Positions 1 through 5,323 are shown, counted from the stretch's first letter. The stretch is 8,945 nt of DNA from JBDLSO01 sp039799445 (GCA_039799445.1 JBDLSO010000023.1:1-8945); one strand, 5' to 3'. The notes: generated by a model not told the origin, from the letters alone. Translations and numbers: made by a program.

Positions 1-490
1 AAATCTTTCGAGGTTGTTTGCAACAGAATTACCCTGACCCGCTTCAATTAGTGTGTTGGCTATTTCTGGGTGATTAAGTCCTTCGAATTTATCGAGGTTA
101 TCTACAACAGACTGACCCTGACCTGCTTCGATTAGTTTGTTGGCTATTTCTGAGTGATTAAGCCCTTCGAAGTTATTGAGGCATGCTGCAACAAACTGAC
201 CCTGACCTGCTTCGATTAGTTTGTTGGCGATTTCTGAGTCAAGTCCTTGGAATTTACCGAGGTATGCTGCAACAGACTGACCCTTACCTGCTTCAATTAG
301 TTTGTTGGCTATTTCTGAGTGATTAAGTCCTTGGAATCTTTCGAGGTATGATGCAACATACTCACCATTACCTGCTTCAAATAGTTTGTTAGCTATTTCT
401 GGGTGATTAAGTCCTTCGAATTTATCGAGGTATTTTGCAACAGACTTACCCTTATCTACTTCAATTAGTTTGTTGGCGATTTCACACTGC
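1..490 (-). repeat. 84-bp tandem coding repeats
   Basis: The marker TCGAGG (or variants TTGAGG, CCGAGG) recurs at + strand positions 8, 92, 176, 257, 341 and 425. The steps are 84, 84, 81, 84 and 84 nt, always a multiple of three. Neighbouring units are highly similar at the DNA level, pointing to recent in-frame duplication. The array encodes the 28-residue units of the overlapping gene and continues past the left edge. Confidence 0.92.
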
Positions 491-639
491 TCTTCATTTG
501 TGTATTCTGAAAGTCTTTCTATAATACTAGTCCCATATTGCTTGACAGCATCAGATAAGTTTTCTGTATTGAGGTGCTCTGTGGGTTGTTCTCCTGTTTC
601 AACACTTGTTTGTGGTTGTATATGCGGTATTTTCTCCAT
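1..639 (-). CDS. Tandem 28-residue repeat protein, C-terminus beyond the window
   Basis: The frame is open from an ATG at 639 to the left edge, giving 213 residues with no stop, so the C-terminus is missing. The first 50 or so residues are polar and non-repetitive (MEKIPHIQPQTS...). After that come five to six units of 28 residues with the pattern LNHxEIANKLIEAGxGxxVAxxLxxFxG. One unit is 27 residues because LNHSEI has become LDSEI. Each unit looks like two short amphipathic helices joined by a Gly turn, which suggests an alpha-solenoid or binding scaffold; that fold is inference. There is no signal peptide or membrane segment, so it is probably cytoplasmic. No Shine-Dalgarno precedes the ATG; a -10 box lies 6 nt upstream. 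I recall similar repeats in Patescibacteria proteins of unknown function but cannot name a family. Confidence 0.85.
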   Translation of the reverse strand, partial: MEKIPHIQPQTSVETGEQPTEHLNTENLSDAVKQYGTSIIERLSEYTNEEQCEIANKLIEVDKGKSVAKYLDKFEGLNHPEIANKLFEAGNGEYVASYLERFQGLNHSEIANKLIEAGKGQSVAAYLGKFQGLDSEIANKLIEAGQGQFVAACLNNFEGLNHSEIANKLIEAGQGQSVVDNLDKFEGLNHPEIANTLIEAGQGNSVANNLERF

Positions 640-645
640 GTATTT

Positions 646-674
646 AGTATATTTTATTTACCCATACAAAGCAA
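646..674 (-). promoter_or_regulatory. Promoter of the repeat-protein gene, leaderless type
   Basis: On the minus strand TTGCTT (674-669) is followed by 17 nt and TATACT (651-646). Only 6 nt separate TATACT from the ATG at 639, so transcription should start at or within a base or two of the start codon. Confidence 0.65.
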
Positions 675-690
675 CAATGACTCACCTGAA

Positions 691-1047
691 CTATACTAAA
701 GCATCTATGATATGCCCTCCGAGTGTTTTTATCACAGATATAGTAAATGCTCCTATGATACCTGCTACAAGTGTCGTTACCTCAAATCCCTCTACATACC
801 GTGCTACACCCCACAAAACAAATCCATTGATAACAAAACTAAAGAGCCCCAAAGTAAAGAGATTTATCGGTAATGTGACTATGGTCAGTATCGGCTTGAT
901 GGTGTATTTGACAACAAACAAAGCAAATACTACCACCAGTGCTGCTTGCCAGCCTGATACATTGATTCCCTCTATGTAGTTTGCAACGAGCAGTACTGCT
1001 CCAGCAGAGAGTGCTATATGTAATATAATTTTTATAAGTGATTTCAT
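691..1047 (-). CDS. Phage-holin-IV-like (PF04020-type) small membrane protein
   Basis: This 118-aa protein is almost entirely hydrophobic, with four predicted membrane helices at about residues 5-25, 34-53, 57-80 and 87-110. The pattern YIEGINVSGWQAALVV...KPILTIVTLPINLFTLGLFSFVINGFVLW fits the mycobacterial four-TMS phage holin superfamily IV domain. In particular, the KPIL-LPIN-FTLGLF-N segment is diagnostic. The family is widespread in bacteria outside prophages and its role is poorly known. No lysis genes lie nearby, so a true phage holin is unlikely here. It sits 100 bp downstream of the peroxiredoxin gene, with a small hairpin between them and no Shine-Dalgarno before ATG. Family assignment is fairly sure; function is unknown. 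Confidence 0.85.
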   Translation of the reverse strand: MKSLIKIILHIALSAGAVLLVANYIEGINVSGWQAALVVVFALFVVKYTIKPILTIVTLPINLFTLGLFSFVINGFVLWGVARYVEGFEVTTLVAGIIGAFTISVIKTLGGHIIDALV

Positions 1048-1070
1048 AAATAGTTTTTAGTTTTATGTTT

Positions 1071-1095
1071 TTGGTAAAAGGTATTTTTTTACCAA
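1071..1095. other. Perfect 9-bp inverted repeat between peroxiredoxin and holin-like genes
   Basis: TTGGTAAAA (1071-1079) and TTTTACCAA (1087-1095) are exact reverse complements separated by 7 nt. Neither strand has a U-run after the stem, so it is not a classical terminator. It could be an operator or an mRNA-processing hairpin upstream of the holin-like gene. The rest of the 1048-1147 gap shows nothing I can name. Confidence 0.5.
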
Positions 1096-1147
1096 CTTGA
1101 ATACTAGTCTTTGGATCAACACAATTCTATATTCAACATTCTTAATT

Positions 1148-1615
1148 CTAAAGAGCTGCATCCCCAAGTACTTCTCCCGCATGTTCTGCAGGCTTCACAG
1201 TTTCATACACTTTTTTAATTTTTCCCTGCTCATCAATCAGAAATGAGACACGAGAAATACCCATGTATTCTTTGCCCATAAACTTCTTTAACTGCCATAC
1301 GCCGTATGCTTCGCACACTACCCCTTCGGTATCTGCCAAAAGGGTAAAAGGAAGTGCATACTTTTCTTGAAACTTCTTGTGTTTCTTCTGGTCATCTCTT
1401 GATACCCCCAGCACAACCATACCGAGTTTTTCGAACTCAGCAAAGTTGTCACGAATAGTGCATGCCTCAGTAGTACACCCAGGGGTATCGTCTTTTGGAT
1501 AAAAATACAAGAGTACTTGTGTCCCTAGATATTGTGCAAGTGAATGTATTTTCCCATCTTGATCTGAAAGCGTAAACTCAGGAGCGATACTCCCGACTGT
1601 TGGATATGTGTTCAT
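1148..1615 (-). CDS. bcp: Peroxiredoxin, BCP / thioredoxin-dependent thiol peroxidase
   Basis: This enzyme reduces hydrogen peroxide and organic or lipid hydroperoxides with a reactive cysteine that is recycled by thioredoxin-like partners. The 155-aa length is normal for the BCP (PrxQ) group. The thioredoxin-fold start GSIAPEFTLSDQDGK is followed by the active-site block YFYPKDDTPGCTTEAC. There Cys47 is the peroxidatic and Cys52 the resolving cysteine of the atypical two-Cys type. GVSRDDQKKHKKF and SRVSFLIDEQGKI (with the conserved Arg) follow. No signal peptide is present, so it is cytoplasmic. The ATG lies 3 nt after the stop of the upstream membrane-protein gene, so the two are almost certainly co-transcribed. 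No Shine-Dalgarno is visible. Confidence 0.96.
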   Translation of the reverse strand: MNTYPTVGSIAPEFTLSDQDGKIHSLAQYLGTQVLLYFYPKDDTPGCTTEACTIRDNFAEFEKLGMVVLGVSRDDQKKHKKFQEKYALPFTLLADTEGVVCEAYGVWQLKKFMGKEYMGISRVSFLIDEQGKIKKVYETVKPAEHAGEVLGDAAL

Positions 1616-1618
1616 ATA

Positions 1619-2152
1619 TTATATTTGTATTGTTGGTATAGTAAGTATACCAAATATAGTGAGAGCAAGCATACAGATACCGAGGCAGATGTATAGAGTA
1701 AGTGCGACACTTGTCTTTTTCTGTTGATACTCTTTGTCCACAACCATATAATAGCTGTTGAGCGCTTCAACAAATGGCAACAATGGCACAAAAGTGAAAA
1801 GAGCAAGCAATACAAATGGTGTTGGTAAAAATCCAGATATCACACTGATCAGTATAAAAGCAACACCAAGATTGATAGGTGAAAACATAACGGGTAATGT
1901 ATTCTTTTCTAGTAGTTTCTGCACAGCTTGCCCGAATTGTATGACAAAGAATAATTGCAGCAACGCTCTAGCAAGGGGCATAATACGCAAATCAAGTTCT
2001 TCAGCAAGCATTTTCCATGTCTTGTAAAACCAAACAATATTGTAAATACCAAATGTAATGAGCGAATACAATGAGTATTTCCAAATGGGTATTACTCGTG
2101 AATATCTCTCTGTGTTAAGCACCTGATTTATCTTATTTTGTGTTTCATCCAT
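1619..2152 (-). CDS. Polytopic membrane protein with DUF4234-like N-terminal motif
   Basis: This 177-aa protein has a short polar N-terminus of about 23 residues and then four or so hydrophobic segments at about 24-45, 61-77, 92-128 and 150-175. The segment YSLYSLITFGIYNIVWFYKTW resembles the first helix of DUF4234-type proteins (LxxxTLGIYxxYWFYK), but the rest is not recognised and the assignment is tentative. It is the first gene of a two-gene unit with the peroxiredoxin (3-nt gap), which might link it to envelope or oxidative stress; that is guilt by association only. An extended -10 box lies 6 nt before the ATG, supporting this start and a leaderless mRNA. Confidence 0.8.
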   Translation of the reverse strand: MDETQNKINQVLNTERYSRVIPIWKYSLYSLITFGIYNIVWFYKTWKMLAEELDLRIMPLARALLQLFFVIQFGQAVQKLLEKNTLPVMFSPINLGVAFILISVISGFLPTPFVLLALFTFVPLLPFVEALNSYYMVVDKEYQQKKTSVALTLYICLGICMLALTIFGILTIPTIQI

Positions 2153-2158
2153 ACTGTA

Positions 2159-2167
2159 AGTATAGCA
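2159..2167 (-). promoter_or_regulatory. Extended -10 promoter of the membrane protein-peroxiredoxin unit
   Basis: The minus strand reads TGCTATACT (2167-2159), an extended -10 (TGn plus TATACT). Exactly 6 nt then separate it from the ATG at 2152. No good -35 is seen at 16-18 nt, which is usual for extended -10 promoters. The predicted transcript starts at the ATG. Confidence 0.65.
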
Positions 2168-2235
2168 TTTGATAGAAGAAACAAAAATGAAGACTCTGCA
2201 GTACTATACCTCTTGCCTTTGCTATTGAAATGATT

Positions 2236-3378
2236 CTACACTTGATGCGAGTGCCCGTGATGATGCCCACCCGCTATACCTTTTTTGATTACTATCACAG
2301 CAATGATAGTCGAGATTGGTACAGCGAGCACCAGTCCGATACTGCCGACGAGAGTACGTACTATTTCTGTTGCTATGACTTCTTGGTTGATGAGTTCGAG
2401 GGTTGGTATGTCTGATATATACACAAGAAGCAATAGCGGTAATGCAGTACCTGTATATGCCAATACGAGACTATTAACCACTGCACCCATATGTGCTTTG
2501 CCTATATTCATTGCTTTGACAAATATCTGTTTGTTGGTCAGTTTCTCTGTAAGTGCACGCAATTCTGCTACAACACTTGCCTGAGTAATAGCGATATCAT
2601 CTATAATACCCATCACACCGATAATAATAGCCCCTAGTAGTAAGCCTTTGAAATTGATGCTCCCTTCGGTATTTACATTCAAGTACACAGCATCATCACT
2701 TGAAAATCCAGTCAGCTTTGTATAAAACACAGCCAAGTACGACAGCCCGATAGTTATCAATATAGTAACAAAACAACCCAAAAATGCTGCGGTAGTCATA
2801 CGGTTGAAACCATGCGTGACATACATTATGAAAAAAAGTATTCCAATAGCAAGAGTCCCAGAAATAAGTATTGGATTATAGCCAGCAAGTATACCAGGGA
2901 AAAGTATATATACAATCGCCAAGAAACTACCAGCAAGTGCGAGCAATGAACGCAGTCCTTGCATGCCACCAAGCACTAGCACAAGTACAAAGAAAAATAG
3001 CGCAAGCCAGACCAAAGCTTCGATGCGATATATTTCACCAACATAATACATATCTTGTCCATCGCCTGTACGTGTATAATCAAGATAAAATACATCTCCA
3101 GCAGCCAAGAGACTATAATCGTTCTCTACTTCTACTATCTCACCTTTTTTGTCTTTGTTGAGTACTATTGCCGATATAGTTTGATAAGTATGCAGCACGT
3201 CAGTACCAGGGATATTGTTTTGATATTGCTCACCGATTGAGACAACTTTAGCCTTGTATCTTGTTGTTATGTCTTGTATCAATACCGCTTGCTCACTTTC
3301 TTGTGCTGAAATCGTTTGAATACTAGCCAAAAACACCCCAAAGGACAAGAAAATACTTGTAATGACTATTTTGAACAT
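2236..3378 (-). CDS. YibE/F-family multi-pass membrane protein with His-rich tail
   Basis: From the ATG at 3378 the protein is 380 aa. An in-frame TTG at 3387 would add three residues, but ATG is preferred. Residues 1-25 form a signal peptide or anchor ending near SAQESEQ. Residues 30-118 form an extracytoplasmic beta-rich domain (YKAKVVSIGEQYQN...GDVFYLDYTRTG). From about 122 come seven or eight membrane helices. YibE/F (PF07907) hallmarks include GLRSLLALAGSF, the GIIDDIAITQASVV block at 257-270 and HMGAVVNSLVLAYTGTALP at 297-313. The C-terminus ends GGHHHGHSHQV, with five His residues able to bind metal. YibE/F function is not firmly known; transport is usually inferred. The gene overlaps the end of the Fur-family gene by 13 nt and should be translated with it. 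Family is sure; metal involvement is inference. Confidence 0.93.
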   Translation of the reverse strand: MFKIVITSIFLSFGVFLASIQTISAQESEQAVLIQDITTRYKAKVVSIGEQYQNNIPGTDVLHTYQTISAIVLNKDKKGEIVEVENDYSLLAAGDVFYLDYTRTGDGQDMYYVGEIYRIEALVWLALFFFVLVLVLGGMQGLRSLLALAGSFLAIVYILFPGILAGYNPILISGTLAIGILFFIMYVTHGFNRMTTAAFLGCFVTILITIGLSYLAVFYTKLTGFSSDDAVYLNVNTEGSINFKGLLLGAIIIGVMGIIDDIAITQASVVAELRALTEKLTNKQIFVKAMNIGKAHMGAVVNSLVLAYTGTALPLLLLVYISDIPTLELINQEVIATEIVRTLVGSIGLVLAVPISTIIAVIVIKKGIAGGHHHGHSHQV

Positions 3379-3788
3379 ATCTTGCAAAGTCCAAACAATT
3401 CAAAATTGTGACTTGTTATACTAGTAAAACATTTGCTTTGATTGAGTACTTTCTTGGATATATCTTGTGCGGCACATATAGTAAAGTCTTCAATACGATT
3501 GCAATTAGTACAAACAAGATGATGGTGTGAATGTCCGCTTTTGTATTCATAATGTGTCATGCCCTTTTTAATCGCATACTCCTTTACTATGTCAGCCGAT
3601 ACAAATGCCTCGAGATTCCTATACACAGTTACTGTGTCTATATCTGCATTTTGTGGCAAACGAACGAGAATATCCGCTACAGATAGTGGCAATTTTGACG
3701 AAACTAGCGTACCTAGTATCAAAGTTCGCTTGGGTGTTACTTTAAGTTTATTATCGCGTAATATGGTTTCTATTTGTATAGTTTTCAT
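3366..3788 (-). CDS. Fur-family metal-responsive transcriptional regulator
   Basis: This 140-aa protein is the normal length for Fur/Zur/PerR. The winged-helix domain spans about residues 1-80: KVTPKRTLIL, LPLSVADILVRL, and the recognition helix DTVTVYRNLEAF. The dimerisation and metal domain follows. It contains HYEYKSGHSHHHLVCTNC with His86, 88, 89 and 90 and a Cys93-x2-Cys96 pair, and a second pair Cys135-x2-Cys138 in the C-terminal GLCKICSK. The two CxxC pairs form the structural zinc site of the family; the His cluster and nearby acidic residues form the sensing site. Which metal it senses cannot be read from sequence; the GHSHHH motif fits Zur or Fur. A longer GTG start at 3824 lies inside the upstream terminator stem and is rejected. 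An extended -10 box sits 6 nt before this ATG. Its end overlaps the YibE/F gene. Confidence 0.94.
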   Translation of the reverse strand: MKTIQIETILRDNKLKVTPKRTLILGTLVSSKLPLSVADILVRLPQNADIDTVTVYRNLEAFVSADIVKEYAIKKGMTHYEYKSGHSHHHLVCTNCNRIEDFTICAAQDISKKVLNQSKCFTSITSHNFELFGLCKICSK

Positions 3789-3794
3789 ATCTGT

Positions 3795-3803
3795 ATCATA
3801 ACA
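3795..3803 (-). promoter_or_regulatory. Extended -10 promoter of the fur-family / yibE-F unit
   Basis: The minus strand reads TGTTATGAT (3803-3795), a TGn plus TATGAT extended -10. It is followed by 6 nt and the ATG at 3788, so the mRNA is predicted to be leaderless. It directly abuts the U-run of the terminator of the upstream gene. Confidence 0.65.
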
Positions 3804-3827
3804 AAAAACAGGTGGCGTAGCCACCTG
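3801..3827 (-). terminator. Rho-independent terminator of the His-rich membrane protein gene
   Basis: A perfect 8-bp stem CAGGTGGC/GCCACCTG (3827-3820 and 3816-3809) with a 3-nt loop is followed on the minus strand by six T residues. It begins 5 nt after the stop codon of the His-rich gene, insulating that gene from the fur-family unit. Confidence 0.9.
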
Positions 3828-3832
3828 AGATA

Positions 3833-4327
3833 TTAATGAACTTCGCCAACTGCCGCAGAACCGGCTTCATCATGATGATAGAGCATGTCATGCAGTGGTG
3901 TGAAATGAAACGCCAACGTGATGACAAAAAGCACACTCGATGCGATATACAGCATAGTGGTGTTCTTTGTTTTATGCTTTGCATATCCAAAGTATGTCAC
4001 CAATCCAAATAGATGTAGTACAACGAGTGGCCACAGTAGATAGCTGTGAAAGAACTCGTCAAACGCTCCAATAGCAGCAATCGGTATTGCGGTTGTAAAG
4101 AGTGAAAGTACCAAGAGCGGCACAGTGATCACGCAACACCACGGAATAGCGGTAATAACTTGGAAAACACCACCCTTATTGCCTTTTGTATGTACATGGT
4201 TATGCGTATGATTGTGATTATGTGTGTGTTTCATTTTTTTTGAGCGCGCGTACAGTAGTATGCAACATATAAGTAATGCACATAGTAGCATAGATGCAAC
4301 TAATTTGAAACTAGCTGGTGTCGTCAT
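3833..4327 (-). CDS. His-rich small membrane protein, candidate metal transporter
   Basis: This 164-aa protein has a first membrane helix at about residues 9-27. A cytoplasmic-looking basic loop follows with seven alternating His residues at 34-46 (HTHNHNHTHNHVH). Three more helices lie at about 55-83, 92-113 and 121-143, and the tail is again His-rich (HDMLYHHD...GEVH). The second helix starts with IPWCCVITVPLL, a Cys64-Cys65 pair reminiscent of mercury carriers MerT/MerF; this resemblance is weak. The start is supported by AAAGGA about 8 nt before ATG. A dense His loop plus a membrane Cys pair suggests handling of a soft or transition metal such as Zn, Ni, Cu or Hg. It lies next to a Fur-family regulator, and an inverted repeat overlaps its promoter. 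It is single-cistron, with its own terminator. The exact substrate and family are not known. Confidence 0.85.
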   Translation of the reverse strand: MTTPASFKLVASMLLCALLICCILLYARSKKMKHTHNHNHTHNHVHTKGNKGGVFQVITAIPWCCVITVPLLVLSLFTTAIPIAAIGAFDEFFHSYLLWPLVVLHLFGLVTYFGYAKHKTKNTTMLYIASSVLFVITLAFHFTPLHDMLYHHDEAGSAAVGEVH

Positions 4328-4349
4328 TGCCGATTCCTTTGTTTCATTT

Positions 4350-4367
4350 GCTCTTTGAAGAAAGAGC
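4350..4367 (-). other. 5'-UTR hairpin of the His-rich membrane protein gene
   Basis: GCTCTTT and AAAGAGC (7 bp, perfect) enclose a 4-nt loop in the predicted leader, between the -10 box at 4389-4384 and the start codon at 4327. It may stabilise the mRNA or modulate translation. A 7-codon ORF (MKQRNRQ) begins just after it at 4347, and its TGA overlaps the gene's ATG. Confidence 0.5.
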
Positions 4368-4383
4368 TTCCCTCTCTCACAGT

Positions 4384-4389
4384 ATCATA
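4384..4389 (-). promoter_or_regulatory. -10 box of the His-rich membrane protein gene
   Basis: TATGAT on the minus strand (4389-4384) would give a transcript with a leader of about 50 nt. No good -35 is visible; the -35 region falls inside the inverted repeat at 4392-4428. Confidence 0.5.
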
Positions 4390-4391
4390 AT

Positions 4392-4428
4392 ATCAATACG
4401 AATGCAAATTATTTGCATTTATATTGAT
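4392..4428. promoter_or_regulatory. Candidate Fur-family operator (37-bp inverted repeat)
   Basis: The core AATGCAAAT, one base, ATTTGCATT (4401-4419) is a perfect 9-1-9 palindrome, the architecture typical of Fur-family boxes. After two unmatched positions per side the symmetry resumes with ATCAATA (4392-4398) and TATTGAT (4422-4428), so 16 of 18 pairs match about centre 4410. It covers the -35 region of the His-rich gene, so bound protein should block that promoter. The Fur-family gene is 0.6 kb away. Assignment to that regulator is inference. Confidence 0.65.
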
Positions 4429-4522
4429 TACTTTTAGCGAGGGAAACTATATATACTGAGTACAAAAAACAGTTATTTTATAAAGATAAAATGGAAATAT
4501 ACGTGCAAATCACTACATTTGC

Positions 4523-4551
4523 TTGACAAATAGTTTTGTATGTGATAGACT
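4523..4551 (+). promoter_or_regulatory. Strong promoter of the large ncRNA
   Basis: Consensus -35 TTGACA (4523-4528), a 17-nt spacer and an extended -10 TGATAGACT (4543-4551) form the best sigma-70-type promoter in the window. The start site is expected near G4558, the base of the first helix of the RNA. Half-sites GCAAAT (4505-4510) and ATTTGC (4517-4522) lie directly upstream. Confidence 0.8.
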
Positions 4552-4679
4552 ATACATGTTGATGAAGAGTTGAGCAATTCGTGGACCCTAGGGGTGCTCA
4601 ACAGACACATCAACAAACGGTGCAAAGTGCACCAACCCACCCTGCAGGGAGTTGCAGGAAAGAAAATGGAGGAAACGTG

Positions 4680-4742
4680 ATGAAACACATCCGTGCTGGC
4701 CCTAACGCTAGCTTCACAAAATCTTTTGGCGCGATACACTGA
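4680..4742 (+). CDS. Possible 20-aa small ORF inside the ncRNA
   Basis: GGAGG (4668-4672) is followed by 7 nt and ATG, then 20 codons (MKHIRAGPNA..., ending GAIH) and TGA. The Shine-Dalgarno is the best in the window. The ORF overlaps the hairpin at 4696-4711. It could be a leader peptide, a tiny protein or chance. No family is recognised. Confidence 0.35.
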   Translation: MKHIRAGPNASFTKSFGAIH

Positions 4743-4848
4743 CGTGCGGCCGGCTGATGGCTTTCTCCGCTACCTGTAATTTGCTTTAAAGCAAATTACA
4801 GGTGCGAGAATAGCCAACCAAATGCCTTGTTAAGAAAGGAGTAGTGAT

Positions 4849-4887
4849 ATGTGCAAACATTTCACGGAACGTGTCCAAGTTCAATAA
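4849..4887 (+). CDS. Possible 12-aa small ORF inside the ncRNA
   Basis: AAAGGAG (4835-4841) lies 7 nt before ATG, the same spacing as the other small ORF. It is followed by 12 codons (MCKHFTERVQVQ) and TAA. It starts just after the long palindromic arm and spans the 4863-4873 hairpin, an arrangement seen in translation-coupled leader peptides. Its coding status is unproven. Confidence 0.3.
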   Translation: MCKHFTERVQVQ

Positions 4888-5227
4888 CACATAATATTTG
4901 AGAGGACTTGAAAAAGACTTACTCTCTTGCGCTACACTGGGCTAGATTTAAAGCCAAGCATAAAACGGATTTACGCTATATCGCCTCATGTCAGCTGCTA
5001 TATGCGACTGACATAGCCGACACTGGCAATATCCAGACTTAAAAGTCTTACAGCACACCCGCCTTCAGGCATTCAAACAGGAATATGGAACTCATTCCAT
5101 CCCTATCTTACTTAATTGTAAGAAAAAAATGAGCGGTACGGACAGCCGTTTGTCCTATTGTAGAGATACAATCGATAGCTATACGATACGTAGCGATGTG
5201 AGAGGAACGCTTCTTCACATCACACCC

Positions 5228-5263
5228 AAGGCTGAGAGGAATTCCCTACTCGGCTTTTATTTT
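5228..5263 (+). terminator. Rho-independent terminator of the ncRNA
   Basis: AAGGCTGAG (5228-5236) pairs with CTCGGCTTT (5249-5257), with two G-U pairs. An inner AGG/CCT helix (5237-5239/5245-5247) closes the loop. The run TTTTATTTT follows at 5255-5263. It ends 25 nt before the -35 of the next gene, separating the RNA from the ATPase gene. Confidence 0.8.
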
Positions 5264-5288
5264 GTCATGTTTTGCAGATGCAATTCAC

Positions 5289-5317
5289 TTGCATATATTT
5301 TATAAATATAGTATAAT
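5289..5317 (+). promoter_or_regulatory. Promoter of the CooC-like ATPase gene, leaderless type
   Basis: TTGCAT (5289-5294), a 17-nt spacer and a perfect TATAAT (5312-5317) are followed by 6 nt and the ATG at 5324. The start site should coincide with the start codon. No Shine-Dalgarno is present. Confidence 0.8.
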
Positions 5318-5323
5318 ACAATT

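Larger units (their letters stand above)
4558..5264 (+). ncRNA. Large structured non-coding RNA, about 705 nt, class not recognised
   Basis: No convincing long gene fills this space, yet it has a strong promoter and a Rho-independent terminator. Hand-counted G+C is about 45% against about 27% just upstream. Helices seen in order: 4557-4564/4608-4615 enclosing 4569-4576/4595-4602 (both 8 bp, perfect); 4619-4624/4628-4633; 4641-4646/4653-4658; 4696-4700/4707-4711; a long arm 4759-4815 whose inner 4772-4803 is a perfect 32-bp palindrome; 4863-4866/4870-4873; 4900-4904/4922-4926; 4988-4994/5008-5014; 5035-5040/5043-5048; 5085-5090/5095-5100; 5106-5111/5118-5123; 5140-5144/5151-5155; 5157-5162/5167-5172 with a GAGA tetraloop; 5195-5205/5210-5221; then the terminator. 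RNase P RNA, tmRNA, group I/II intron and riboswitch signatures were looked for and not found. Two small SD-led ORFs lie inside, so a dual-function or leader RNA is possible. Its role is unknown. Confidence 0.65.

Noticed and set aside
1..490. Regular 84-bp repeats as a CRISPR array or non-coding satellite
   Set aside because: The repeats are contiguous without unique spacers and all lengths are multiples of three. They encode a continuous open frame on the minus strand with an ATG and promoter.
470..979. 169-codon + strand frame over the holin-like gene
   Set aside because: It is antisense to a clear membrane-protein family member and to the repeat-gene start, and has no supporting signals.
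691..1047. Prophage remnant because of the holin-like protein
   Set aside because: No endolysin, integrase or structural phage gene is nearby, and this holin-like family is common in ordinary chromosomes.
3789..3824. Upstream GTG start adding 12 residues to the Fur-family protein
   Set aside because: The codon lies inside the stem of the preceding terminator, upstream of the -10 box, and the added residues are not typical of the family.
4473..4739. 88-codon minus-strand frame across the ncRNA region
   Set aside because: It has no promoter or Shine-Dalgarno, its protein is Cys/His/Ser-rich without a fold-like pattern, and it runs antisense through the strong promoter and several hairpins.
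4558..5264. RNase P RNA, tmRNA, self-splicing intron or a known riboswitch
   Set aside because: GGAGGAAA at 4668 recalls the RNase P CR-I block, but the partner ACAGAA and GGCTTAT elements are missing and the length is too great. No tRNA-like ends for tmRNA, no intron domain V or group I core, and no familiar riboswitch core could be found by eye.
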